Origin: WHSW01 sp963740055
Lineage (GTDB): Bacteria; Actinomycetota; Thermoleophilia; Solirubrobacterales; 70-9
DNA: 64,000 nt
Assembly: GCA_963740055.1 (NCBI GenBank)
Contig: CAVUCL010000005.1
Span: 868,001-932,000, forward strand
Direction of reading: 5' to 3'
The number at the start of each line of letters is the position of its first letter. Within the stretch, counting starts at the first letter, position 1. Positions 1 to 7,954 of the stretch are shown piece after piece. A program made the position numbers and the translations under genes. Under the pieces are notes generated by a model. That model made no database searches. It was not told the origin of the DNA and worked only from the letters and a program-made list of their open reading frames with translations.

Positions 1-32
1 TCGCGGCCCCGCTGCCGCCCGATCGGCGCTGA
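1..32 (+). CDS. possible 3' end of an unidentified plus-strand gene
   Basis: One plus-strand frame is open from the window edge and ends at a TGA at 30-32, reading AAPLPPDRR-stop. It would converge on the rpe stop at 39-41. Nothing in ten codons identifies it, and in sequence this GC-rich an open stretch this short is weak evidence. It is listed only so that the first 38 bases are accounted for. Confidence 0.12.
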   Translation, partial: AAPLPPDRR

Positions 33-38
33 GGGGCG

Positions 39-728
39 CTACTCGGCGCCGGCCGCGGCGGCGATCGCGCGGTAGGCGGCGGCGGGCTCCGCGGCGCCGA
101 AGATCGCCGATCCGGCGACGAACAGGCTCGCGCCGGCCTCGGCCACCGCGGCCGCGGTGTCGGCGTCGATGCCGCCGTCGACCTCGATCGCCGCCTCGGG
201 CACGAGCTCGCGCAGGCGGGCGACCTTGGCAACCGAGCCGGCGATGAACGCCTGCCCGCCCCAGCCCGGGTTCACGGTCATGCAGAGGACGTGGTCGGCG
301 AGCTCGCGGAGCTCGCTCGCGGCGAGCGCCGGCGTCCCCGGGTTGAGCGCGATCCCCGCCAGGCAACCGGCCTCGCGGATCGCCCCCAGGGTGCGGTGGG
401 CGTGCGGGTCGGCCTCCTTGTGGATCGTGATCGCGTCGGCGCCGGCGCGGGCGAACTCGTCCACCTGCGCCGCGGGACGCTCGATCATCAGGTGGACGTC
501 GAGCACGCCGCCCGCGTCGTGGACCTGGTCGGCGATCGCGGCCGCGACCAGGGGACCGATCGTGATCGGGGGCACGAAGGCGCCGTCCATGACGTCGACG
601 TGGATCACCCGCGCGCCGGCGTCCATCACCTCCGCCACCTGCGAGCCGAGCCGCGCGAAGTCGGCGGAGAGGATCGAGGGCGCGACCCGGCGCCCCGTGA
701 ACGCGCTCGACGCGGCCGAGTCGCTCAC
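39..728 (-). CDS. rpe: ribulose-phosphate 3-epimerase
   Basis: Interconverts D-ribulose 5-phosphate and D-xylulose 5-phosphate in the cytosolic pentose phosphate pathway. The 229-residue product is a single TIM barrel of normal family length. Visible motifs are APSILSADF near residue 16, HVDVMDGAFVPP, DVHLMIERP, MTVNPGWGGQAF and EVDGGI; these hold the metal-binding His and Asp residues and the phosphate-binding loop. I chose the GTG at 728 because it overlaps the stop of the upstream zinc-ribbon gene as GTGA and comes just before the first conserved strand; the frame stays open further upstream but codes low-complexity Arg/Pro there. It is the last gene of the def-fmt-rsmB-zinc-ribbon-rpe run, an arrangement common in actinobacteria. 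The other pentose phosphate genes are at 56-64 kb. Confidence 0.95.
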   Translation of the reverse strand: MSDSAASSAFTGRRVAPSILSADFARLGSQVAEVMDAGARVIHVDVMDGAFVPPITIGPLVAAAIADQVHDAGGVLDVHLMIERPAAQVDEFARAGADAITIHKEADPHAHRTLGAIREAGCLAGIALNPGTPALAASELRELADHVLCMTVNPGWGGQAFIAGSVAKVARLRELVPEAAIEVDGGIDADTAAAVAEAGASLFVAGSAIFGAAEPAAAYRAIAAAAGAE

Positions 729-958
729 ACGGCCCTCAGCATCGAGTGGCCGCAGTTCTGGCACAGCAGGTCCTCGTCGGCCGCCATCCGGACCATCGTC
801 TGGTGCTCGCCGCAATCGGGGCAGGCGGAGACGAGCTCGTAGCGGCGCAGGCAGAAGACGCAGCGGTAGCGGCCCGGGAGCTGGGTCGGGCGCAGCCACG
901 GCTCGCCGCAGCCGGGACAGCCCGGGCGAGGAAGCTTCGCCTCGGGGCGCTCGGCCAT
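725..958 (-). CDS. small double zinc-ribbon protein
   Basis: A 77-residue protein with four CxxC pairs (Cys14/17, 33/36, 46/49 and 66/69), enough for two zinc-ribbon knuckles. The ATG at 958 overlaps the rsmB stop (ATGA) and the stop overlaps the rpe GTG (GTGA), so translation is probably coupled on both sides. No catalytic motif is visible. Its place between an rRNA methyltransferase gene and rpe, in a block of translation genes, suggests an RNA- or ribosome-related accessory role, but that is inference. I do not recognise a named family beyond a zinc ribbon. Confidence 0.8.
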   Translation of the reverse strand: MAERPEAKLPRPGCPGCGEPWLRPTQLPGRYRCVFCLRRYELVSACPDCGEHQTMVRMAADEDLLCQNCGHSMLRAV

Positions 959-2337
959 CAACTCCCCCGGCCGCGGAAGCGGGCGATGAAGAACCCCGTC
1001 GTGCGGTCGCGCTCGGGCAGCAGCTGCAGGAAGCGCGGGTCGCGCCGCGAGCGCAGCCCCGGGTGCTCGGCGCCGAGGTCGTCCGCCGCGACCTCGGCGT
1101 ACTCGCCCGCGAGCGAGGCGACGGCCTCGTTTTCCTGCACCGATACGGTGCAGGTCGAGTAGACCAGGGTGCCGCCCGGTGCCAGCGCGCGCGCCGCGCG
1201 CACCAGCAGGCGGCGCTGCAGGGCCGCGACGCGCTCGATCGATCGCGGCGACTTGCGCCAGCGCGCGTCGGGACGCGACGCGAGCGTTCCCAGGTCTGAG
1301 CACGGCGGATCCAAGAGGATCCGATCGTAGCCAGAGCCGAGGTCGGCCTCGGCCGCGTCCGCGACCTCGACTCGGGTGCTGCGGACCGAGGCGCGCTCGC
1401 ACAGCGCCCGCAGCTCGTCGGCGCGGCGGGAGTCGCTCTCGACGCTGTGGATCTCGCCGCGGTCCTCGATCCGAGCGGCGATCGCGGTGGTCTTGATCCC
1501 GGGGGCGGCGCAGAGGTCGAGCACCCGATCGCCGGGTCGGGGGTCGAGCAGCTCGATCACCGCCTGCGAGGCGCGCGACTGCGGCACCAGCTCACCGGTC
1601 GCGATCCGCGCCCCGACCGGCTCGCTCGCCTCGGCGACGACGATCCCGGCACTCGGGTCGAGCAGCCCGCCGCCACCGGGGCCGCGAACCTCGACCCCGG
1701 CGCTGCGGAGCTCGGCCGCGAGCGCCGCCGGCTGCGCGCGCAGCGTGTTGACCCGCAGCGCGGTCTCCGCGGGCTCGTTCATCGCCGCCATCAGCAGCCG
1801 CGCCTCCTCCGCCCCGAGCTCGTCCCACCACATCCGCGCGAGCCAGGGTGGATAGGAGTGCGCGACCGCCGCATCGTCGGCGCTCGCGTCGTCGAGCTCG
1901 GCGCGCAGCTGCTCGCGCTCGCTCACCGCCCGCCGCAGGAGCGCATTGACGAACCCGGCGCCGGCTCGCGCGCGCTGGCGCGGGACGCGCCCGGCGAGCG
2001 CGGCCTGCGAGGCGAGCTCGACCGCCTGGTCGACGGCGGCGTGGTCCGGGGTCGCGTCGGCGAACAGGAGCTCGAAGAGCCCGAGCCGCAGCGCCGCGAG
2101 CGCGGTTGCGTCGACCTTGCGCCGGCGACGGGCGAGCGCGGCGATCAGGTGGTCCGAGGTCCCGCGGCGCTGGACCGAGCCGTAGGCGAGCCGCCGCGCC
2201 TGCGCGAGCTCACGGCCCGCGAGGTGCTGGCGGGCAGCGACCGCCGTGAACGCGCGATCGGTCCAGGCCCCGTCCTCGAACGTGCGCCGGAGGACCTCGT
2301 AGGCGGCGCGGCGTGCCGGAGCGATCTCGGTGCTCAC
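958..2337 (-). CDS. rsmB: 16S rRNA (cytosine-5)-methyltransferase RsmB (Sun family)
   Basis: Predicted to methylate C967 (E. coli numbering) of 16S rRNA at C5 using S-adenosylmethionine. The 459-residue protein has the expected two parts: an N-terminal NusB-like all-helical domain (about residues 5-135) and a C-terminal Rossmann methyltransferase. The SAM loop reads VLDLCAAPGIKTTAIA; motif IV is LDPPCSDLG and motif VI is VYSTCTVSVQENE, giving the two cysteines of the m5C mechanism (Cys in PPCS and in STCT). The GTG start at 2337 overlaps the fmt stop (GTGA), and the TGA stop overlaps the next ATG. Confidence 0.93.
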   Translation of the reverse strand: MSTEIAPARRAAYEVLRRTFEDGAWTDRAFTAVAARQHLAGRELAQARRLAYGSVQRRGTSDHLIAALARRRRKVDATALAALRLGLFELLFADATPDHAAVDQAVELASQAALAGRVPRQRARAGAGFVNALLRRAVSEREQLRAELDDASADDAAVAHSYPPWLARMWWDELGAEEARLLMAAMNEPAETALRVNTLRAQPAALAAELRSAGVEVRGPGGGGLLDPSAGIVVAEASEPVGARIATGELVPQSRASQAVIELLDPRPGDRVLDLCAAPGIKTTAIAARIEDRGEIHSVESDSRRADELRALCERASVRSTRVEVADAAEADLGSGYDRILLDPPCSDLGTLASRPDARWRKSPRSIERVAALQRRLLVRAARALAPGGTLVYSTCTVSVQENEAVASLAGEYAEVAADDLGAEHPGLRSRRDPRFLQLLPERDRTTGFFIARFRGRGS

Positions 2338-3242
2338 GCCGGCGCCGGCGGGCTGTGGCCGCGGAGGAAGGCCTCGGCGTCCATCGCCCTGCCGCCGGCG
2401 GGTCGCACCCGCTCGAGCCGCAGCGAACCGTCGGCGCAGCCGAGGACGAGCGAGTCGTCCACCGCCCGCAGGGTTCCCGGCTGACCGCCGGGCTCGGCGG
2501 CGGCGGCGAGCACGCCGAGGCGCCCGCCGTCGGCGAGCTCGAGGTAGGTGCCGATGTGCGGGTTAAGCGCCCGGACCACGCGGGCGAGCTCGGACGCCGG
2601 GCGGGACGGGTCGAGGCGCCGCTCGGCGGCGGCGACCTTCTCCGCGTAGGTGGCCAGCGATTCGTCCTGGGGGGTGAGCACGAGCGCCCCCGCCGCCCGG
2701 TCGTCGAGAGCCCGGACGACGAGCTCGCCGCCGAGCGCCGCGAGCCGCCCCGAGAGCGAGCCGTAGTCCTCGGCGGGGCCGATCTCGAGCGGCTCGGCGA
2801 GCGCGATCGGACCCGAGTCGAGGCCGGCGTCGACGCCCATGATCGTCACCCCTGTGCGCTCGTCGCCGGCGAGGATCGCGCGCTCGATCGGAGCCGCCCC
2901 GCGCCAGCGCGGCAGCAGCGAGGGATGCACGTTGAGGAGCTCGATGCCGCCGAGCAGCGGCTCGCGGATCAGCTGCCCGAAAGCGCAGACGACCCCGACC
3001 TCGACCCCGCGCGCACGGATGCGCTCGATCGTCGCCGGCTCGCTTGCGTCCGCGGTCTGCAACAGCTCGATCCCGAGCGCGCGCGCCGCCTCGGCCACCG
3101 GCGGCGAGGCGAGCCGGCGCCCGCGCCCGCGGGGGCGGTCGACGGGAGCGACGACGAGCTCGGGGCGGTGCTCGCTTCGCGCCAGGCGCTCGAGCACCTC
3201 GACGGCGAAGTCGGAGGTCCCGAGGTAGGCGGTGCGGGTCAC
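2334..3242 (-). CDS. fmt: methionyl-tRNA formyltransferase
   Basis: Formylates Met on initiator tRNA using 10-formyl-tetrahydrofolate. The 302-residue length is typical. The catalytic Asn-His pair is visible in LLNVHPSLLPRWRGAAPI, and the catalytic Asp in GVTIMGVDAGLDSGPI; a C-terminal OB-like domain follows. The GTG at 3242 (product starts VTRTAYLGTSDFAV) is chosen because it begins the conserved first beta strand and overlaps the def stop (GTGA); an upstream extension in the same frame only overlaps def. Being next to def links formylation with deformylation. Confidence 0.95.
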   Translation of the reverse strand: MTRTAYLGTSDFAVEVLERLARSEHRPELVVAPVDRPRGRGRRLASPPVAEAARALGIELLQTADASEPATIERIRARGVEVGVVCAFGQLIREPLLGGIELLNVHPSLLPRWRGAAPIERAILAGDERTGVTIMGVDAGLDSGPIALAEPLEIGPAEDYGSLSGRLAALGGELVVRALDDRAAGALVLTPQDESLATYAEKVAAAERRLDPSRPASELARVVRALNPHIGTYLELADGGRLGVLAAAAEPGGQPGTLRAVDDSLVLGCADGSLRLERVRPAGGRAMDAEAFLRGHSPPAPA

Positions 3243-3886
3243 TCCTCGGTCGGCTCGGTCGGCTCCGTCGGCTCGTCCTCGGCGGCGGGGCTGTAGCTGG
3301 TCCCCTCGCGCAGCGCTCGCAGCGCCGCCTTGCGCTGCGGGCGCTCCGTCCGATCGAGGATCAGGACACCGTCGAGGTGGTCGATCTCGTGCTGAAGCAC
3401 GCGTGCCTCGAGCCCCGACGCCTCGAGCAGCAGCGGCCTGCCCTCGACGTCCTGGCCGCGAACGCGGGCGTGCAACGGGCGCTCGACGTCGACCCCGATC
3501 CCCGGGAGGCTGAGACAGCCTTCCTCGGCGAGCGTGAGCTGGTCGTCCGAGACCCATTCGAGCTCCGGGTTGGCGACCGCGGTCGGGCGCGCGTCCGGGC
3601 CGGCCTGGAAGACCAGCAGGCGCCGCAGGACCCCGAGCTGGGTGGCGGCGAGCCCGACGCCCATCGCGTCGCGCATGATCGCGACCATGCGCTCGACCTC
3701 GGCCGCGAGCGCCTGGTCGAACTCGCTCACCTCGGACGCGCGCGAGCGCAGCACCGGGTCGCCGAATGTGCGGACCTCGGCCAGCGCCCGCGCCCGGCGC
3801 TCGCGCTCCTCGGCGCCGATCTCCTCGCTCGCGGCGTCGCCGCCCGGCTCGAGGGCCTCGACCTCGTGCTCCGCCGTCTCGCTCAT
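3239..3886 (-). CDS. def: peptide deformylase
   Basis: Removes the formyl group from nascent proteins; a metalloenzyme acting at the ribosome exit. The 215-residue product has all three signatures: GVGLAATQ (76-83), EGCLS (122-126, metal ligand Cys124) and HEIDH (166-170, ligands His166 and His170, catalytic Glu167). It carries extra sequence: about 40 acidic residues before the core, and an acidic Pro-Thr-Glu tail that ends in three tandem PTE triplets (encoded just above 3239). The ATG at 3886 is preceded at 7 nt by a TAGACT hexamer, which suggests a leaderless mRNA and makes def the first gene of the def-fmt-rsmB-zinc-ribbon-rpe operon. Confidence 0.95.
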   Translation of the reverse strand: MSETAEHEVEALEPGGDAASEEIGAEERERRARALAEVRTFGDPVLRSRASEVSEFDQALAAEVERMVAIMRDAMGVGLAATQLGVLRRLLVFQAGPDARPTAVANPELEWVSDDQLTLAEEGCLSLPGIGVDVERPLHARVRGQDVEGRPLLLEASGLEARVLQHEIDHLDGVLILDRTERPQRKAALRALREGTSYSPAAEDEPTEPTEPTEE

Positions 3887-3893
3887 CGGCCCG

Positions 3894-3899
3894 AGTCTA
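3894..3899 (-). promoter_or_regulatory. -10 hexamer for def (leaderless)
   Basis: The minus strand reads TAGACT, then 7 nt, then the def ATG. Normal spacing from -10 to start site would put +1 at or next to the A of the ATG. No convincing -35 or Shine-Dalgarno sequence is visible. Confidence 0.5.
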
Positions 3900-3919
3900 G
3901 AGGCGCGATCGGGAGCCGC

Positions 3920-6100
3920 TCACTGGGCGTCGACGTCGACCGCGACCTGCACCGCGGCCAGCTCCCGGCGACCGGCGGCGGCGGCGACCGCGTCGCGCAC
4001 GGCGGCCACGGCGGCGCCGCGATCCGGCGCCTTGACCAGGATCTGGCGTCGCTCGCGGCCGCGGAGGCGAAACCGCGGCGCCGGGCCGAGGCATTCCGCG
4101 TCCGCCGGCAGCTCGGCCGCGATCGCGTCGCGGAGCGGACCCGCGGCCGCCTCGACCGCCGGCGCCGCCGGCGCGGTCAACTCGACCCTGATCAGGTGTG
4201 AGAACGGCGGGTAGCCGAGCTCGCGGCGACGCTCGAGCTCGCCCTCGACGAACCCCGCCGCGTCGTGGTCCGCGGCATGGCGGATCGCCGCCGCCTCGGG
4301 CGCCAGCGTCTGCACCAGCACCCGCCCCGCACGCTCGCCGCGGCCGCTGCGGCCGGCGAGCTGGGCGACGAGCGCGAAGGTGCGCTCCTCGGCGCGCAGG
4401 TCGGGGAAGCGCAGGGTCGCGTCGGCGTCGAGGACGACCGCGAGGACGACGTCGGGGAAGTCGTGTCCCTTGCCGACCATCTGCGTCCCGACCAGGAGGC
4501 CAGCCGGCGCCTGCTCGAACCGGCGCAGGATCTCGAGGTGACCGCCGGAGCCCGCGGAGGAGTCGGAGTCGAGCCGGAAGACGGGGGTCGGCGCGGCGAG
4601 CTCCGCGAGCGCCTGCTCGACCCGCTCGCTGCCCGCCCCCGAGCGCGCGAGCGCGACCGAGCCGCACTCCGGGCACGCCTCGGGCGCCGGCTCGCGCCGG
4701 CCGCAGTGATGACAGTGCAGGCCGCTGACCCGATGCAGGACGAGGGCGACGTCGCAGTCCGGGCACTGCCAGGCGTGCCCGCACTCGCGACAGGACAGAT
4801 GCGGCGCCCAGCCGCGGCGATTGACGAGCACGATCCCCTTGCCGCCCCGCGACGCCAGCTCCGCGAGCGCCGCGCGCGTGCGCGGGTGCAGCGGGCCCTC
4901 GCGACCGTCGCGACCGCGCATGTCGAGGACCTCGACCCGCGGCAGGGCTCGCCCGTCGACCCGATGCGCGAGCTCGATCCGCTCGAGCGCGAGCCAGCTC
5001 TCGGGCCGGGGCGTGGCCGAGCCCGCGACCAGCGCCGCCCCGGCGTCGGCGGCGCGCCGGCGGGCGACCTCACGCGCGTCGTAGCGCGGGTCGCCCTCCT
5101 GCTTGTAGGAGCCGTCGTGCTCCTCGTCGATCACGATCAGGCCCGGCGACGCGACCGGGGCGAAGATCGCCGACCGCGGCCCGACGCAGATCGTCGCCTC
5201 CCCGGTGCGCAGCCGGTGCCACTCGTCGCGGCGCTCGCCGGCGCCGAGCCGCGAGTGCAGGACCGCGACCCGCTCGCCGAAGCGCGAGGTGAATCGGGAC
5301 AGCGCCTGTGGCGTCATCCCGATCTCGGGCACGAGCACGATCACTCCCCTCCCCCGCTCCAGCGCCGCCTCGGCGGCCGCGAGGTAGACCTCGGTCTTGC
5401 CCGAGCCTGTGACGCCGTACAGGAGCAGCTCGCCGCCGCCGCGGTCGAGCGCGCCGACGATGCGCTCGACCGCCGCCCGCTGTGCCGGGTCGAGCTCGAC
5501 CCGCCGCGCCCGGGCGCCGACCGCGGCCGCCGCCGGGCGGCGGCGCACCTCGCGCCGGTCGAGCGAAACGAGCCCGCGCCGCTCGAGCCGGCGCAGCGCG
5601 TCTCGCCCGATCCCCTCGGCGGCGAGCACCGCGGTCGCGGTCGCGCCGCCCTCGGCGACGAGCAGCTCGAGCGCCCGGCGCTGGCGCGGGCCGAGCCCGG
5701 TCGCGGTCGCGAGCGCCGGCTCGGCAGCCGCGGTGGCGCTCGCGACCGACTCGGTTCGAGCCCGGGTCTGGCCGCGCGCGGTCGCCGTCCCCGGCGGCAG
5801 CACGAGCTCGAGCCCGCGAGCCGGCGTCGAGCAGTACTCGCGCCCGACCCAGAGCCCGAGCCGGACGAGCTCGGCGGGCACCCCGGCAGCGAGGGCCTCG
5901 ATCGGCTCGACCAGGCGCTCCGGCGGCAGGGCGCTGCGCTCGGCCACCTCGACCACCACCCCGAGCACGCGGCGGCGGCCGAACGGAACCCGCAGGATCG
6001 TCCCCACGCCGACGCCGGCGAAGCGTTCGCCGAGCTCGTAGTCAAACGGGCCGCGCAGCGCCCGCGAGGTCGTCAGCGGCTCCACCTTGGCGATCGGCAT
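3920..6100 (-). CDS. priA: primosomal protein N' (PriA-type replication restart protein)
   Basis: Reloads the replisome at stalled forks. The 726-residue protein has the N-terminal 3'-end-binding domain (about 1-110), a winged-helix part, then a superfamily 2 helicase core with Walker A GVTGSGKT (229-236) and Walker B DEEH (325-328). A zinc-binding insertion follows with eight cysteines (437, 440, 446, 449, 463, 466, 476, 479). Walker A and DEEH are intact here, although many actinobacterial PriA homologues are thought to lack ATPase residues; family assignment is firm, helicase activity is inferred. The ATG at 6100 has TAGCCT 8 nt upstream. The gene ends 33 bp before def starts and is probably transcribed from its own promoter. 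Confidence 0.93.
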   Translation of the reverse strand: MPIAKVEPLTTSRALRGPFDYELGERFAGVGVGTILRVPFGRRRVLGVVVEVAERSALPPERLVEPIEALAAGVPAELVRLGLWVGREYCSTPARGLELVLPPGTATARGQTRARTESVASATAAAEPALATATGLGPRQRRALELLVAEGGATATAVLAAEGIGRDALRRLERRGLVSLDRREVRRRPAAAAVGARARRVELDPAQRAAVERIVGALDRGGGELLLYGVTGSGKTEVYLAAAEAALERGRGVIVLVPEIGMTPQALSRFTSRFGERVAVLHSRLGAGERRDEWHRLRTGEATICVGPRSAIFAPVASPGLIVIDEEHDGSYKQEGDPRYDAREVARRRAADAGAALVAGSATPRPESWLALERIELAHRVDGRALPRVEVLDMRGRDGREGPLHPRTRAALAELASRGGKGIVLVNRRGWAPHLSCRECGHAWQCPDCDVALVLHRVSGLHCHHCGRREPAPEACPECGSVALARSGAGSERVEQALAELAAPTPVFRLDSDSSAGSGGHLEILRRFEQAPAGLLVGTQMVGKGHDFPDVVLAVVLDADATLRFPDLRAEERTFALVAQLAGRSGRGERAGRVLVQTLAPEAAAIRHAADHDAAGFVEGELERRRELGYPPFSHLIRVELTAPAAPAVEAAAGPLRDAIAAELPADAECLGPAPRFRLRGRERRQILVKAPDRGAAVAAVRDAVAAAAGRRELAAVQVAVDVDAQ

Positions 6101-6108
6101 CGGAGCCC

Positions 6109-6134
6109 AGGCTAGGTCCCGGCGCGGATATATT
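6109..6134. promoter_or_regulatory. divergent -10 elements of priA and the PH-domain gene
   Basis: The 41-bp gap between the divergent genes holds TAGCCT on the minus strand (6114-6109, 8 nt before the priA ATG) and TATATT on the plus strand (6129-6134, 7 nt before the GTG at 6142). Both spacings fit leaderless transcripts. The -35 region of each promoter would fall near or inside the start of the opposite gene, so the two promoters probably compete for polymerase. Confidence 0.5.
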
Positions 6135-6141
6135 GGGACCG

Positions 6142-6669
6142 GTGGCGCCGAAGCTGCACCCGGGCGAACGGATCCTCTACGAGGGTCATCCGTCCTGGCG
6201 CGCGATCCTCGACTTCTATCTCAAGGGGATCGCGGTGACCGTCGCGATCGCGCTCATCGTCGCCTTCGTCACCGGGCTCGGCGACGGCGGGCCCGACAGT
6301 GGCCTGGTGACGATCATCGCCTTCGTCGGCGTCGGGTTCACGATCCTCGCCGGGTTCGTGAAGCGGGTGGCGACGAGCTACACGATCACCGACCGCCGCC
6401 TGCACATCAAGCGCGGGATCATCTCGCGGACGATCCAGGAGACGCGCCTGGAGCGGGTCCAGAACGTCAACTACCAGCAGACCGTGGTCCAGCGCATGCT
6501 GCAGGTCGGCGACGTCGACTTCGACACCGCCGCCGGCGACGACTACAACTTCGTCTTCGGCGGCGTCGCCGAGCCCGCCGACGTCGTCCACATGGTCGAC
6601 CAGGCGACCGGGGTCGCGCCCCGCGACGGGGTCTCGGACTCCGCCCCCACCGTCCAGCAGCCACGCTGA
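6142..6669 (+). CDS. bacterial PH-domain (bPH2/DUF304-like) membrane protein
   Basis: A 175-residue protein. A short N-terminal segment (LHPGERILYEGHPSW, a typical opening of this family) is followed by two membrane helices at about 24-45 and 55-73. A cytoplasmic bacterial PH domain runs from about residue 75 to 155, with the characteristic YTITDRRLHIKRGI turn. The function of such proteins is not established; they are generally small inner-membrane proteins, some linked to envelope stress. I chose the GTG at 6142 because it begins the conserved segment and sits 7 nt after TATATT; in-frame sequence further upstream is antisense to priA. It converges on metK, with 15 bp between. Confidence 0.8.
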   Translation: MAPKLHPGERILYEGHPSWRAILDFYLKGIAVTVAIALIVAFVTGLGDGGPDSGLVTIIAFVGVGFTILAGFVKRVATSYTITDRRLHIKRGIISRTIQETRLERVQNVNYQQTVVQRMLQVGDVDFDTAAGDDYNFVFGGVAEPADVVHMVDQATGVAPRDGVSDSAPTVQQPR

Positions 6670-6684
6670 GCCGCGGCGCGTCGC

Positions 6685-7938
6685 CTAGGCGGTTGCGGGC
6701 TCCTGCTCGCCGAGTCCGGCGGCCTGGCGCAGCGTCTCGGCGCGGTCGGTCCGCTCCCAGGTGAAGTCGCTGTCGTCGCGGCCGAAGTGCCCGTAGGCGG
6801 CGGTCTTCTGGAAGATCGGCCGGTGCAGGCGCAGCTGCTCGCGGAAGGCGCCCGGGCGGAGGTCGAAGTGCTCGTCGACGAGCCGCGCGATCTCGGCTCG
6901 CGAGATCCGCTCGGTGCCGAAGGTCTCGACCATCACCGAGACCGGGTGCGCAACCCCGATCGCGTAGGCCACCTGGACCTCGCAGCGCTCCGCGAGCCCG
7001 GCGGCGACCACGTTCTTGGCCACCCAGCGGGCCGCGTAGGCGGCCGAGCGGTCGACCTTCGACGGGTCCTTGCCCGAGAACGCGCCCCCGCCGTGGCGGG
7101 CGGCGCCGCCGTAGGTGTCGACGATGATCTTGCGCCCGGTGAGGCCGGCGTCGCCGACCGGACCGCCGATGACGAAGCGCCCGGTCGGGTTGACGAGCAG
7201 GTTCTGCTTCGTGTTCAGCTTGCGCTCGTCGTAGAGCTCCGCCGGGAGGATCGGGTGCAGCACGTGCTCCCAGAGGTCCGGGCGCAGCAGCGCCTCGGCG
7301 TCGATCCCGTCGCGGTGCTGGGTCGAGATCAGCACCTTCTCGATCTCGATCGGGCGGCCGTTCTCGTAGCGGACGGTGACCTGCGTCTTTCCGTCCGGGC
7401 GCAGGTAGCCGAGCACGTCCGCCTTGCGGACCTCGGCGAGCCGGTGCGCGAGCTTGTGGGCGAGCGAGATCGCGAGCGGCATCAGCTCCGGCGTCTCGCG
7501 GGTCGCGTAGCCGAACATCATCCCCTGATCCCCCGCCCCGGCGACGTCGAGCTCGTCGTCGTCGGCCGGGTCGACGCGCGATTCGAGCGCCTTGTCGACC
7601 CCCTGGGCGATGTCGGGCGACTGCTTGTCGATCGCGTTCAGGACCGCGGCCGAGTCGGCCGAGAAGCCGAGGTCGGCGTCGGTGTAGCCGATCTTGCGGA
7701 TCGTCTCGCGGGCGACGTCCTGGATGTCGACGTAGGTCGAGGTCGAGATCTCGCCGGAGACGACGACGAGGCCGGTGTTGACCAGCGTCTCGCACGCGAC
7801 CCGCCCGTAGGGGTCGTCGGCGAGGACCGCGTCGAGGACGCCGTCGGAGATCTGGTCGGCGATCTTGTCCGGGTGCCCCTCGGTCACCGACTCGGAGGTG
7901 AACAGGTACTCGTTCTCGGAAAGCTGCTTCTGGGTCAT
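6685..7938 (-). CDS. metK: S-adenosylmethionine synthetase
   Basis: Makes S-adenosylmethionine from methionine and ATP. The 417-residue product shows the family signatures GAGDQGMMFGYA (adenine/methionine-binding) and GGGAFSGKDPSKVDRSAAY (P-loop-like triphosphate site), plus SVTEGHPDKIADQISD at the N terminus carrying the catalytic His. Length is normal for an actinobacterial MetK. The 13-bp gap to the upstream gene is too small for a SAM riboswitch. A TAACCT hexamer lies 10 nt before the ATG, and its TAA is the stop codon of the upstream DUF3352-like gene. Confidence 0.97.
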   Translation of the reverse strand: MTQKQLSENEYLFTSESVTEGHPDKIADQISDGVLDAVLADDPYGRVACETLVNTGLVVVSGEISTSTYVDIQDVARETIRKIGYTDADLGFSADSAAVLNAIDKQSPDIAQGVDKALESRVDPADDDELDVAGAGDQGMMFGYATRETPELMPLAISLAHKLAHRLAEVRKADVLGYLRPDGKTQVTVRYENGRPIEIEKVLISTQHRDGIDAEALLRPDLWEHVLHPILPAELYDERKLNTKQNLLVNPTGRFVIGGPVGDAGLTGRKIIVDTYGGAARHGGGAFSGKDPSKVDRSAAYAARWVAKNVVAAGLAERCEVQVAYAIGVAHPVSVMVETFGTERISRAEIARLVDEHFDLRPGAFREQLRLHRPIFQKTAAYGHFGRDDSDFTWERTDRAETLRQAAGLGEQEPATA

Positions 7939-7948
7939 ACGCCGCGCA

Positions 7949-7954
7949 AGGTTA
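7949..7954 (-). promoter_or_regulatory. candidate -10 for metK, containing the upstream stop codon
   Basis: The minus strand reads TAACCT with its last base 10 nt before the metK ATG. The first three bases are the TAA stop of the preceding gene. This would give a 5' leader of only a few bases. No clear -35 was identified. Confidence 0.35.

Noticed and set aside
1801..1840. CCTCCTCCGC in rsmB as a fifth copy of the palindromic repeat
   Set aside because: It matches only part of the loop, has no flanking complementary arms, and encodes a normal RsmB segment.
7939..7951. SAM riboswitch upstream of metK
   Set aside because: The gap is 13 bp; no aptamer sequence is present there.
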